IMG/VR virus record: IMGVR_UViG_3300021424_002547
Span: 1-64,000 of that record
DNA: 64,000 bases
DNA from: a virus
Direction: 5' to 3' (one strand)
A program made the position numbers and the translations under genes. Positions 7,333 to 12,095 of this stretch are shown in pieces. The stretch's first letter is position 1; each line of letters opens with the position of its first letter. The notes under the pieces are model-generated. The model searched no databases and was not told the DNA's origin. It saw nothing but the letters and a program-made list of their open reading frames with translations.

Positions 7333-7503
7333 CTATGATGAAACAACTTCATTCGATTAGAACCAGTGCAAAACAGATGGCCATAACATATTGGTCAGAG
7401 CCCTGTTTTGGCCTAGGAAATGATCGTACAAGGGGTTCCGCATAGTCTAGGACGATACAAGATTACACGGAACCCCAGGATCGAAAGACCTGGGGTTTTT
7501 TTA
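7333..7503 (+). ncRNA. Structured RNA with attenuator architecture
   Basis: About 170 nt lie between a consensus promoter and an intrinsic terminator, with no convincing reading frame. Three perfect helices are visible: 7369-7376 with 7403-7410 (8 bp, with an inner 5-bp helix 7378-7382/7393-7397), 7432-7440 with 7468-7476 (9 bp) and 7471-7479 with 7489-7497 (9 bp). The last two share 7471-7476, so they exclude each other: one is an antiterminator, the other the terminator. This is the layout of an attenuator or riboswitch. Alternatively it is a stand-alone small RNA. No known riboswitch or T-box consensus was recognised. The tRNA promoter lies 200 nt downstream. Confidence 0.65.
7471..7503 (+). 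terminator. Intrinsic terminator of the leader RNA
   Basis: A perfect 9-bp stem (AACCCCAGG 7471-7479 / CCTGGGGTT 7489-7497) with a 9-nt loop runs into seven T residues. The 5' arm is shared with the alternative antiterminator helix. Confidence 0.85.
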
Positions 7504-7700
7504 TCACAGTGCATGTGGAAACGAGGTCCTTTCAGCACTCTAAAAAATAAACGGGCGGCCTACCGGATGGCTTATCCTTGTGTGGATAAAAAAATGGTAG
7601 AGTAGTAAAATGTTTTCCTACTCCCGTTGACAAGGAGGACACCCGACATAGTCGCGGAGAGCATTTTACTACACACTCTCCACCTCCGCCTGCACAGCGG
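7504..7700 (+). other. Non-coding stretch with inverted repeats upstream of the tRNA promoter
   Basis: No supported gene. It contains a perfect 11-bp inverted repeat (7602-7612 with 7662-7672), a competing 6-bp hairpin (7600-7605/7618-7623) and a 6-bp hairpin (7572-7577/7584-7589). A 9-bp inverted repeat (7673-7681 with 7715-7723) has a right arm inside the spacer of the next promoter, so it could be an operator. Confidence 0.45.
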
Positions 7701-7729
7701 TTGACAGCATAGCGGGAGAGTGTTATAAT
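7701..7729 (+). promoter_or_regulatory. Consensus sigma70 promoter of the tRNA array
   Basis: TTGACA (7701-7706), 17-nt spacer and TATAAT (7724-7729), all perfect. The first tRNA begins 9 nt after the -10 box. The spacer overlaps one arm of a 9-bp inverted repeat. Confidence 0.88.
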
Positions 7730-7737
7730 TTTTCACT

Positions 7738-7823
7738 GGATGCGTGTGCCGAGCAGCGAAGGCAGCGGTCTGTAAAACCGTGACAGGGAAACATCGTAGG
7801 TGCGAGTCCTACCGCATCCACCA
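7738..7823 (+). tRNA. tRNA-Tyr (GTA)
   Basis: Class II tRNA with a 7-bp acceptor (GGATGCG/CGCATCC), anticodon loop CTGTAAA, long variable arm and encoded CCA. It is the first gene of the array. Confidence 0.92.
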
Positions 7824-7960
7824 TTAAGTGATAGCATGGCTCGTAGGGATCGATCAATCCCAACCTTGTCCGAAGCGGGAAGCCTGTGATACCGGTAAAC
7901 GGCAGATATAATCTGCCAACATCAGGTAGCAAGAGGATAGTAAACCGTGCTATCACTTAA
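7824..7960 (+). ncRNA. Multi-helix structured RNA between tRNA-Tyr and tRNA-Asp
   Basis: The whole 137-nt spacer is closed by a 16-bp helix: 7824-7839 pairs with 7945-7960, the outer 13 bp perfect and one U-G inside. It encloses 7846-7850/7857-7861, 7901-7907/7911-7917 (perfect, tight loop) and a bulged helix 7883-7890/7921-7926. The closing helix abuts the tRNA-Tyr CCA at 7823 and ends one base before tRNA-Asp, so tRNA processing would release it as a discrete RNA. It matches no RNA class I can recognise (not tmRNA, 4.5S or RNase P). Confidence 0.6.
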
Positions 7961-7961
7961 T

Positions 7962-8036
7962 GGTTCCATAGTATATCGGTTAGTATAGCGCCCTGTCACG
8001 GCGCAGGGACGGGTTCGACTCCCGTTGGGACCGCCA
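7962..8036 (+). tRNA. tRNA-Asp (GTC)
   Basis: Acceptor GGTTCCA/TGGGACC, anticodon arm GCGCC-CTGTCAC-GGCGC, discriminator G and encoded CCA. All stems pair. Confidence 0.92.
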
Positions 8037-8059
8037 AGGATTGTGATAAGTAGATTTAC

Positions 8060-8134
<75 letters not shown>

Positions 8135-8144
8135 AGTTTTAGAT

Positions 8145-8218
8145 GCGGCGGTAGTTCAATGGTAGAATGAGAGACTTCCAATCTCACGACAAGGGTTCGA
8201 TTCCCTTTCGCCGCTCCA
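8145..8218 (+). tRNA. tRNA-Gly (TCC)
   Basis: Acceptor GCGGCGG/TCGCCGC, anticodon arm GAGAC-TTCCAAT-CTC with TCC, encoded CCA. Regular cloverleaf. Confidence 0.9.
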
Positions 8219-8228
8219 AGTTTTCCGT

Positions 8229-8304
8229 TCCGGAGTAGCTCAGTTGGTAGAGCGTTGGTCTGTTAAACCAAATGTCGCTGGATCGTGCCCAGCCTCCGGA
8301 GCCA
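8229..8304 (+). tRNA. tRNA-Asn (GTT)
   Basis: Acceptor TCCGGAG/CTCCGGA, anticodon arm TTGGT-CTGTTAA-ACCAA, discriminator G and encoded CCA. Confidence 0.92.
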
Positions 8305-8311
8305 ATATAAT

Positions 8312-8386
8312 GGGGATGTAGTGCTAATGGGAACACACCTGTTTTGCAAGCAGGAATTGAGAGTTCGATTCTCTCCATCTCCACCA
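8312..8386 (+). tRNA. tRNA-Ala (TGC)
   Basis: Acceptor GGGGATG/CATCTCC, anticodon loop TTTGCAA giving TGC, encoded CCA. Stems pair with one wobble. Confidence 0.9.
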
Positions 8387-8394
8387 TAGTTTTT

Positions 8395-8473
8395 CCGAGT
8401 GTAGGATAGCCTGGTTCATTCCGCCTGCTTTGGGAGCAGGATGTCGCAAGTTCGAATCTTGCCACTCGGACCA
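8395..8473 (+). tRNA. tRNA-Pro (TGG)
   Basis: Acceptor CCGAGTG/CACTCGG, anticodon arm CCTGC-TTTGGGA-GCAGG and encoded CCA. Confidence 0.92.
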
Positions 8474-8477
8474 TTTT

Positions 8478-8551
8478 GCGTCGTTCGTCTAATGGTAGGG
8501 CCGTGCCCTTACAAGGCACAGACGGAGGTTCGATTCCTTCCGGGGGTGCCA
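8478..8551 (+). tRNA. Chimeric tRNA: 5' tRNA-Val (TAC) joined to 3' end of tRNA-Arg
   Basis: The D arm, anticodon arm (GTGCC-CTTACAA-GGCAC) and T arm are normal. The acceptor strands GCGTCGT and CGGGGGT have three mismatches and two wobbles. The 5' strand pairs perfectly (7/7) with ACGACGC at 9265-9271, at the end of the tRNA-Arg-like gene beyond the intervening ORF. The 3' strand pairs 7/7 with ACCTCTG at 9203-9209. So the Val gene appears split by an insert at its T arm. As it stands this tRNA is unlikely to be functional. Confidence 0.8.
8527..8540. repeat. Left copy of 14-bp direct repeat (T-arm core, att-like)
   Basis: GGTTCGATTCCTTC occurs identically at 8527-8540 and 9251-9264, 724 bp apart. 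It is the T arm of both chimeric tRNAs and marks the exact switch between Val and Arg sequence, as an attL/attR core would. Confidence 0.75.
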
Positions 8552-8557
8552 TAAATA
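8550..8557 (+). promoter_or_regulatory. Late-promoter-like box, 5 nt before ATG
   Basis: CATAAATA (core 8551-8557) lies 5 nt before ATG 8563. A T4-type late start site about 6 nt downstream would fall on the start codon, predicting a leaderless mRNA. Confidence 0.6.
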
Positions 8558-8562
8558 GGGTT

Positions 8563-9201
8563 ATGAAAAAGTTATCTGTTTTTTTAAATCATCCTCAATG
8601 TAGTGTGCAAAGCGCACACGGAATTATAAGAGCATTAAGCGACGACTGGGAAATAGATTGCATAGAACGTCATCATCTGAGAGATTCTATTTTAAAAAAA
8701 TATGAAGTTTTAGCTGTGCCGGGCGGACTAGGAGATAGTGATACTTGGCACAATATAATGGAACCTTTCAAAGATACTGTGCTAAATTTTTTGGCAAGAA
8801 ACAAAAAGTATCTTGGTATTTGTATGGGTGCATACTGGGCAGGCTCGTATTATCTTAATGCACTTCAAGGCGTTGAACCTGTACAATACATAAAAAGACC
8901 TAGATCTGAAATTAAAAGAAGTTTTGGAACAGTTGCAGAAATAGATTGGTTAGGTGAAACTGAATCTATGTATTTCTATGACGGATGCACCTTTGAGGAT
9001 CAAGGTGGTGATTACAATATAGTAGCTAGATATGCTAATAAAGATCCAGCTGCTATTATACAAAACAACATAGGCCTAATAGGACCTCATCCCGAAAGTG
9101 ATATCTATTGGTATGCTAAAGGTTATCTAAAACCCCACTGGCATGAATATAGACATCATTTACTGCTGCGTAATTTTGTTCAACAGTTAGTAAAGAATTA
9201 A
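8563..9201 (+). CDS. Glutamine-amidotransferase-like protein (BPL_N type)
   Basis: This 212-residue protein has a class I amidotransferase-like fold signature: YEVLAVPGGLGDSDT near residue 50, and a nucleophile-elbow-like YLGICMGAYWAG with Cys near residue 86. This matches the biotin-protein-ligase N-terminal-like (BPL_N) branch better than true GATases. The substrate is unknown. Codon use is AT-rich like the 14.7-45.7 kb island and unlike the surrounding tRNAs. It is the only gene of cassette 1. It has no ribosome-binding site, but a late box lies 5 nt before the ATG. Confidence 0.75.
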   Translation: MKKLSVFLNHPQCSVQSAHGIIRALSDDWEIDCIERHHLRDSILKKYEVLAVPGGLGDSDTWHNIMEPFKDTVLNFLARNKKYLGICMGAYWAGSYYLNALQGVEPVQYIKRPRSEIKRSFGTVAEIDWLGETESMYFYDGCTFEDQGGDYNIVARYANKDPAAIIQNNIGLIGPHPESDIYWYAKGYLKPHWHEYRHHLLLRNFVQQLVKN

Positions 9202-9202
9202 T

Positions 9203-9275
9203 ACCTCTGCCAATAGATTGGGAGCAGGTCTTCTAAGCCAGCTATCTGAGGGTTCGATTCCTTCACGACGCACCA
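9203..9275 (+). tRNA. Chimeric tRNA: 5' tRNA-Arg (TCT) joined to 3' end of tRNA-Val
   Basis: The anticodon loop is CTTCTAA (TCT). Acceptor strands ACCTCTG and ACGACGC pair at only 3 of 7 positions. ACGACGC pairs perfectly with the Val 5' strand at 8478-8484, and ACCTCTG with 8541-8547. One A-A mismatch in the anticodon stem is shared with the second tRNA-Arg(TCT) at 11568. It is probably non-functional in this arrangement. Confidence 0.75.
9251..9264. repeat. Right copy of 14-bp direct repeat (T-arm core, att-like)
   Basis: Identical to 8527-8540. Val-type acceptor sequence resumes immediately after it. Confidence 0.75.
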
Positions 9276-9282
9276 GTGTTAT

Positions 9283-9357
9283 GCACGGTTCGACTATCGG
9301 TTAGGTCAACAGCCTTTCACGCTGTAGAGACGGGTTCGACTCCCGTACCGTGTACCA
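9283..9357 (+). tRNA. tRNA-Glu (TTC)
   Basis: Acceptor GCACGGT/ACCGTGT (one wobble), anticodon loop CTTTCAC giving TTC, encoded CCA. Intact. Confidence 0.9.
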
Positions 9358-9378
9358 ATATCAACTATAAGTATAATA

Positions 9379-10023
9379 ATGAAGAACTATGTAGACCTTT
9401 TTCCTGTACCTATCGCTAGATATCACAGAGATGATCATGAAGATCTAAGGATCAAATTCCTAACGATATTAGACCAATATCCCAAAGAACGAGCCTACTG
9501 TGAGACGCCGGGGCTGATACATTTTTTCCAAAATGGCGATCTTGATCTCCGGCAATACGAACAATTTCATGATCTACATCGATGGATTTTATCCAGTGTG
9601 AAAGATTACGGCGAGAAATTTTTTGGCATCACAGAGACAGAATTCCTAGATCTAAATGTATGGATCAATGCTAACATAGGAGGTTTCCAGCATCCCCATA
9701 ACCACGGAAATAGTCTCTTCAGCGCCACATACTACATACAGTTTGATTCTGAGATACACAGCGGTCTAGAGTTTCATAACCCTAGGTCACCTAGCAGTCT
9801 GTTCAAACCTTATCTAGACGTTAACGGCAGCAAGGAAACTGAGCACAGTAAACACAAACATCTGATACCTGTGTCCCAAGGGGATCTATTAATATGGCCC
9901 AGCGAACTGATGCATGGGTACGATCAACAGAAAGTCGCTGTGCCTAGGGTGTCGATGAGCATGAATTTCTTACCAGAAACGGTAAAGAGTCATGTCTATG
10001 GTTTTAAAATCAGTAAATTATGA
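9379..10023 (+). CDS. Putative 2OG-Fe(II) oxygenase (PF13759-like)
   Basis: A 214-residue protein with the phage 2-oxoglutarate/Fe(II) oxygenase layout: GGFQHPHNHGNSLFSATYY, then GLEFHNPR, then GDLLIWPSELMHGY and the VPRVSMSMNF strand. Metal ligands are most likely in HPHNH and LMHG, with the Arg of VPR binding 2-oxoglutarate. These enzymes hydroxylate small molecules or macromolecules; the substrate is unknown. It is embedded between intact tRNA-Glu and tRNA-Gly genes. Its base composition matches the phage core rather than the AT-rich island. Confidence 0.82.
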   Translation: MKNYVDLFPVPIARYHRDDHEDLRIKFLTILDQYPKERAYCETPGLIHFFQNGDLDLRQYEQFHDLHRWILSSVKDYGEKFFGITETEFLDLNVWINANIGGFQHPHNHGNSLFSATYYIQFDSEIHSGLEFHNPRSPSSLFKPYLDVNGSKETEHSKHKHLIPVSQGDLLIWPSELMHGYDQQKVAVPRVSMSMNFLPETVKSHVYGFKISKL

Positions 10024-10024
10024 T

Positions 10025-10099
10025 GCGGGTATAATTCAGGGGTAGAATGTTTCCTTGCCAAGGAAAATGCCGTCGGTTCGAATCCGACTACCCGCTCCA
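10025..10099 (+). tRNA. tRNA-Gly (GCC)
   Basis: Acceptor GCGGGTA/TACCCGC, anticodon arm TTCC-TTGCCAA-GGAA, encoded CCA. It begins two bases after the oxygenase stop codon. Confidence 0.92.
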
Positions 10100-10105
10100 A
10101 GTTTT

Positions 10106-10200
10106 GCTCCCATAGCTTAACGGTAAAGCTCCCGGCTTATATCCGGGCGATGCCTCTAGATGAGGGGATGATCTAGGTTCGAATCCTAGTGGGAGTACCA
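10106..10200 (+). tRNA. tRNA with anticodon TAT and a long variable arm
   Basis: Acceptor GCTCCCA/TGGGAGT, D arm AGCT/AGCT, anticodon arm CCCGG-CTTATAT-CCGGG and T arm CTAGG/CCTAG all pair. The loop gives anticodon TAT, which reads the Ile codon AUA. The variable region is 25 nt with its own CCTC/GAGG helix, a class II feature expected of Leu, Ser or Tyr tRNAs, and the discriminator is A. Amino-acid identity is therefore uncertain (Ile by anticodon, Leu-like by shape). AUA codons are frequent in this genome, so the reading is relevant. Confidence 0.75.
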
Positions 10201-10206
10201 TTTTAT

Positions 10207-10281
10207 GTATCGGTAGTGTCAACGGCAGCACGACAGTCTCCAAAACTGCTAGTGAGGGTTCGAATCCTTCCCGGTACGCCA
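10207..10281 (+). tRNA. tRNA-Trp (CCA)
   Basis: Acceptor GTATCGG/CCGGTAC, anticodon loop CTCCAAA giving CCA, discriminator G and encoded CCA end. Confidence 0.9.
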
Positions 10282-10302
10282 CATTCAAGAAAGGAGGGCA
10301 TG

Positions 10303-10911
10303 ATGCCTAGCGTATTTTTAGTATCGGACACGCACTTCGGACACGCTGGCGTGTGCCGATTCACTCGAAATGACGGAGTAACGAAGTTAAGACCTTGGAC
10401 AGATCCAGATGAGATGGATGAGGCTATGGTCAAGGCTTGGAACGAAAAGGTCAAGCCCACGGACAAGGTCTACCATCTCGGTGATGTGGTGATCAATCGT
10501 AAGGCTATGAAAACCTTGGCTCGTTTGAACGGTGATAAGGTTTTGATCCGCGGTAATCACGATATCTTTCGTGATGACGAATACCGCGAATACTTCCGTG
10601 AGTTACGTGCTTACCATGTGATGAATGGAATGATCTTGTCACACATTCCTGTACACAGTGACAGTTTGGGTCGCTTCGGTACCAACATTCACGGACACTT
10701 ACACGCCAACCGTGTAAAGAAAGCCCGCGGAGTTGATGCCAGAACGGGTGCTGTTTTGTACAGCGATGAGATCGATCCTAGATACCATTGTGTCTGTGTA
10801 GAACAAACTCCCGATTTCGCACCAATCTTATTCGAAGATGTCATAAAGCGTATCCAAGAGGAAGGTGGCGAAATAGGTTTCCGCAGCGGTAATGGCCCTA
10901 TCGTAGATTAG
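10303..10911 (+). CDS. Metallophosphoesterase
   Basis: A 202-residue calcineurin-like phosphoesterase. The metal-binding blocks are visible in order: VSDTHFGH (D-x-H), HLGDVVINR (GD), LIRGNHD (GNHD) and a C-terminal NIHGHLH (GH-x-H). ATG 10303 follows AAGGAGG by 5 nt; ATG 10300 is an alternative. Such phage enzymes cleave phosphodiesters or act on RNA or nucleotide signals; the substrate cannot be read here. It sits between tRNA-Trp and tRNA-Cys. Confidence 0.9.
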   Translation: MPSVFLVSDTHFGHAGVCRFTRNDGVTKLRPWTDPDEMDEAMVKAWNEKVKPTDKVYHLGDVVINRKAMKTLARLNGDKVLIRGNHDIFRDDEYREYFRELRAYHVMNGMILSHIPVHSDSLGRFGTNIHGHLHANRVKKARGVDARTGAVLYSDEIDPRYHCVCVEQTPDFAPILFEDVIKRIQEEGGEIGFRSGNGPIVD

Positions 10912-10957
10912 AGTTTTTCTCGGTTCTCTTCTAAATAAAAACCGAGACCAAATGCAT

Positions 10958-11035
10958 GCAACGGTGGCAGAGAGGCCCAATGCAAGAGTCTGCAAAACTC
11001 TAAAACCGTGAGTTCGAATCTCACCCGTTGCTCCA
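10958..11035 (+). tRNA. tRNA-Cys (GCA), copy 1
   Basis: Acceptor GCAACGG/CCGTTGC, anticodon arm AGAGT-CTGCAAA-ACTCT and encoded CCA. Intact. The central part is almost identical to the second copy at 11648. Confidence 0.9.
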
Positions 11036-11039
11036 GAAC

Positions 11040-11120
11040 GCCCCTATGGCCAAAATGGTAAAGGCGGCTCTCTCAAAAGGAGTGTTATAACTATCGGTTC
11101 GATTCCTACCGGGGAGGCCA
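11040..11120 (+). tRNA. Chimeric tRNA: 5' tRNA-Leu (CAA) with foreign 3' end
   Basis: The first 60 or so bases are nearly identical to the intact tRNA-Leu(CAA) at 11730. After GGTTCGA in the T loop the sequence switches. In place, T stem ATCGG/CCTAC pairs 3/5 and acceptor GCCCCTA/CGGGGAG 4/7. The 5' part pairs fully with the 3' end of the tRNA-Arg-like gene at 11622-11635 (CCGAT and TGGGGGC). So this Leu gene appears split by an insert. Confidence 0.75.
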
Positions 11121-11122
11121 TA

Positions 11123-11129
11123 TTAAATA
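11123..11129 (+). promoter_or_regulatory. Late-promoter-like box, 4 nt before ATG
   Basis: TTAAATA ends 4 nt before ATG 11134, the same spacing class as the other boxes. It is a weaker match to TATAAATA. Confidence 0.45.
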
Positions 11130-11133
11130 TTCA

Positions 11134-11382
11134 ATGAACTGGATAAAAATTAACAGTCTTGAATTTGCTCAAGAAGTAGTCCGAGACAGTGATCACGGAC
11201 CAGTTACTTGGTTATATATCCGTGGACCTCAAGGTACGGTCAGAGCCTACGACATAGGCTTTATCACTGATGGGTACTATGAGCAGTATCCAGATCGGTT
11301 ATGGGATCTTTACCTGGATATACTTGCTGTACTAGCAGGACACTATCACTGTTGCTTGTCGGGCAGAGTTTGGAATTTTTGA
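11134..11382 (+). CDS. Small protein in cassette 2
   Basis: This 82-residue acidic protein begins MNWIKINSLEFAQEVVRD and has a strand-rich middle (VTWLYIRGPQGTVRAYD). No family was recognised. It has no ribosome-binding site, only a late-type box 4 nt upstream. It lies inside the insert that splits tRNA-Leu and converges on the minus-strand membrane gene at 11346-11552. Confidence 0.6.
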   Translation: MNWIKINSLEFAQEVVRDSDHGPVTWLYIRGPQGTVRAYDIGFITDGYYEQYPDRLWDLYLDILAVLAGHYHCCLSGRVWNF

Positions 11383-11552
11383 AAAGATCTTTGTTGCCAC
11401 CACATAAGCCACGGACTTATGTGAGCCAGACACATTACTAACCACATCATGGGCATTTCTATACCATGATGAGAATTCAAATAACTTATCACGGCTCCTA
11501 GTAGAAACACAGGTGCCGGAGCAAGACTAAAGAATGTATTAATTTTTTTCAT
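11346..11552 (-). CDS. Small two-helix membrane protein in cassette 2
   Basis: A 68-residue minus-strand protein with two hydrophobic segments at about residues 8-25 and 33-50, the second rich in Met and Trp, and a basic tail. The start is supported by an ATAAATA box on the minus strand ending exactly 5 nt before the ATG. It overlaps the 3' end of the plus-strand gene by 37 nt. Function unknown. Confidence 0.55.
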   Translation of the reverse strand: MKKINTFFSLAPAPVFLLGAVISYLNSHHGIEMPMMWLVMCLAHISPWLMWWQQRSFQKFQTLPDKQQ

Positions 11553-11557
11553 ACAAG

Positions 11558-11564
11558 TATTTAT
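11558..11564 (-). promoter_or_regulatory. Late-promoter-like box (minus strand), 5 nt before ATG
   Basis: On the minus strand ATAAATA is followed by C and 4 nt, then the ATG at 11552. It overlaps the region just before the tRNA-Arg 5' part. Confidence 0.55.
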
Positions 11565-11567
11565 AAT

Positions 11568-11639
11568 GCCTCTGCAGATGGAGCTGTGCCAGGCCTTCTA
11601 AGCCAGGTTATGAGGGTTCGAATCCGATTGGGGGCACCA
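11568..11639 (+). tRNA. Chimeric tRNA: 5' tRNA-Arg (TCT) with Leu-type 3' end
   Basis: The anticodon loop CTTCTAA gives TCT. The acceptor GCCTCTG/TGGGGGC can pair only with three wobbles, and the T stem GAGGG/CCGAT pairs poorly (3/5). The 3' part matches the intact tRNA-Leu 3' end except for one base, and pairs fully with the Leu 5' part at 11040. It may retain some function because the acceptor can close. Confidence 0.7.
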
Positions 11640-11647
11640 AAGATTAT

Positions 11648-11725
11648 GGAAGTGTGGCAGAGAGGCCCAATGCAAGAGTCTGCAAAACTCTAAAGCCGTC
11701 GGTTCGAATCCGACTCCTCACTCCA
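11648..11725 (+). tRNA. tRNA-Cys (GCA), copy 2 with broken acceptor stem
   Basis: The anticodon arm AGAGT-CTGCAAA-ACTCT and T arm GTCGG/CCGAC are perfect. The acceptor GGAAGTG/TCCTCAC has three mismatches. The first 19 bases up to the D arm equal the start of tRNA-Ser(TGA) at 11818, so the 5' end seems to have been replaced by recombination with that gene. Confidence 0.7.
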
Positions 11726-11729
11726 GTAT

Positions 11730-11810
11730 GCCCCTATGGCCAAATAGGTAAAGGCGGCTCTCTCAAAAGGAGTGTCATAACTATCGGTTCGAATCCGATT
11801 AGGGGCACCA
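11730..11810 (+). tRNA. tRNA-Leu (CAA), intact copy
   Basis: Acceptor GCCCCTA/TAGGGGC, anticodon arm GCTCT-CTCAAAA-GGAGT with CAA, T arm ATCGG/CCGAT and encoded CCA. The variable region is about 9 nt, short for a Leu tRNA. Confidence 0.8.
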
Positions 11811-11817
11811 GTATTAT

Positions 11818-11907
11818 GGAAGTGTGGCAGAGCCTGGCTGAATGCACCTGTCTTGAAAACAGACGATCCGAAAGGGTCCGTGAGTTCGAATCTCACCGCT
11901 TCCACCA
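11818..11907 (+). tRNA. tRNA-Ser (TGA)
   Basis: Class II tRNA with acceptor GGAAGTG/CGCTTCC, anticodon loop CTTGAAA, long variable arm and encoded CCA. Confidence 0.9.
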
Positions 11908-11911
11908 AACT

Positions 11912-12002
11912 ATGTTCCAGTCTTTGTACAGTGAATCCAGCCGGGTGCCTATAAGGTTAGTAGAGACTATGCTGTCGCGGGTAAGCAGCATCTCGGGAAC
12001 AT
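11912..12002 (+). ncRNA. Possible small structured RNA between tRNA-Ser and tRNA-Arg
   Basis: The spacer is closed by ATGTTCC (11912-11918) pairing with GGAACAT (11996-12002). It contains a perfect ATGCTG/CAGCAT hairpin (11969-11974/11986-11991). It fills the gap exactly between two tRNAs, like the 7824-7960 RNA, but shows no sequence similarity to it. It could also be a degenerate tRNA. Confidence 0.4.
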
Positions 12003-12077
12003 CGGTCCGTAGCTCAGTGGAAGAGTTCTGGTCTTCGAAACCAGCAGTCGGGAGTTCGAATCTCTCCGGACCGGCCA
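12003..12077 (+). tRNA. tRNA-Arg (TCG)
   Basis: Acceptor CGGTCCG/CGGACCG, anticodon arm CTGGT-CTTCGAA-ACCAG, discriminator G and encoded CCA. Confidence 0.9.
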
Positions 12078-12095
12078 AACATAAAGGAGAATGAT

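Larger units (their letters stand above)
8541..9264. mobile_element. Cassette 1: tRNA-Arg(UCU)-bounded insert in tRNA-Val
   Basis: The 724-bp segment consists of the 3' end of a tRNA-Arg, a late-type promoter, a BPL_N-like ORF and the 5' part of the tRNA-Arg through its T arm. Joined as a circle it would restore an intact tRNA-Arg(UCU); removed, it would restore an intact tRNA-Val(UAC). This is the outcome of single-crossover (Campbell) integration at a 14-bp shared core. No recombinase is encoded. A similar arrangement around 11.1-11.6 kb supports a recurring process. Confidence 0.7.
11103..11621. mobile_element. Cassette 2: tRNA-Arg(UCU)-bounded insert in tRNA-Leu
   Basis: The 519-bp segment lies between two copies of GGTTCGA (11096-11102 and 11615-11621). 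It carries a tRNA 3' end on the left, two convergent small ORFs each with its own late-type box, and the 5' part of a tRNA-Arg(TCT) on the right. Across-insert pairing restores tRNA-Leu completely. The would-be tRNA-Arg pairs 5/7 in the acceptor and 4/5 in the T stem, weaker than in cassette 1. No recombinase is encoded. Confidence 0.6.

Noticed and set aside
7299-7503. T-box riboswitch upstream of the tRNA operon
   Set aside because: No T-box consensus or specifier loop could be found, and T-boxes control synthetase or biosynthesis genes rather than tRNAs.
7627-7655. Extra TTGACA at 7627 as a promoter
   Set aside because: No -10 box at a suitable distance.
8541-9264. Insertion sequence or integron cassette
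   Set aside because: No transposase, terminal inverted repeats or attC-like site; the T-arm crossover explains the ends better.
9372-9377. TATAAT directly before the oxygenase gene at 9379
   Set aside because: It ends only one base before the ATG and has no -35; the array promoter can serve this gene.
10918-10947. 8-bp inverted repeat after the metallophosphoesterase gene as a terminator
   Set aside because: The loop is long and no T run follows on the plus strand.
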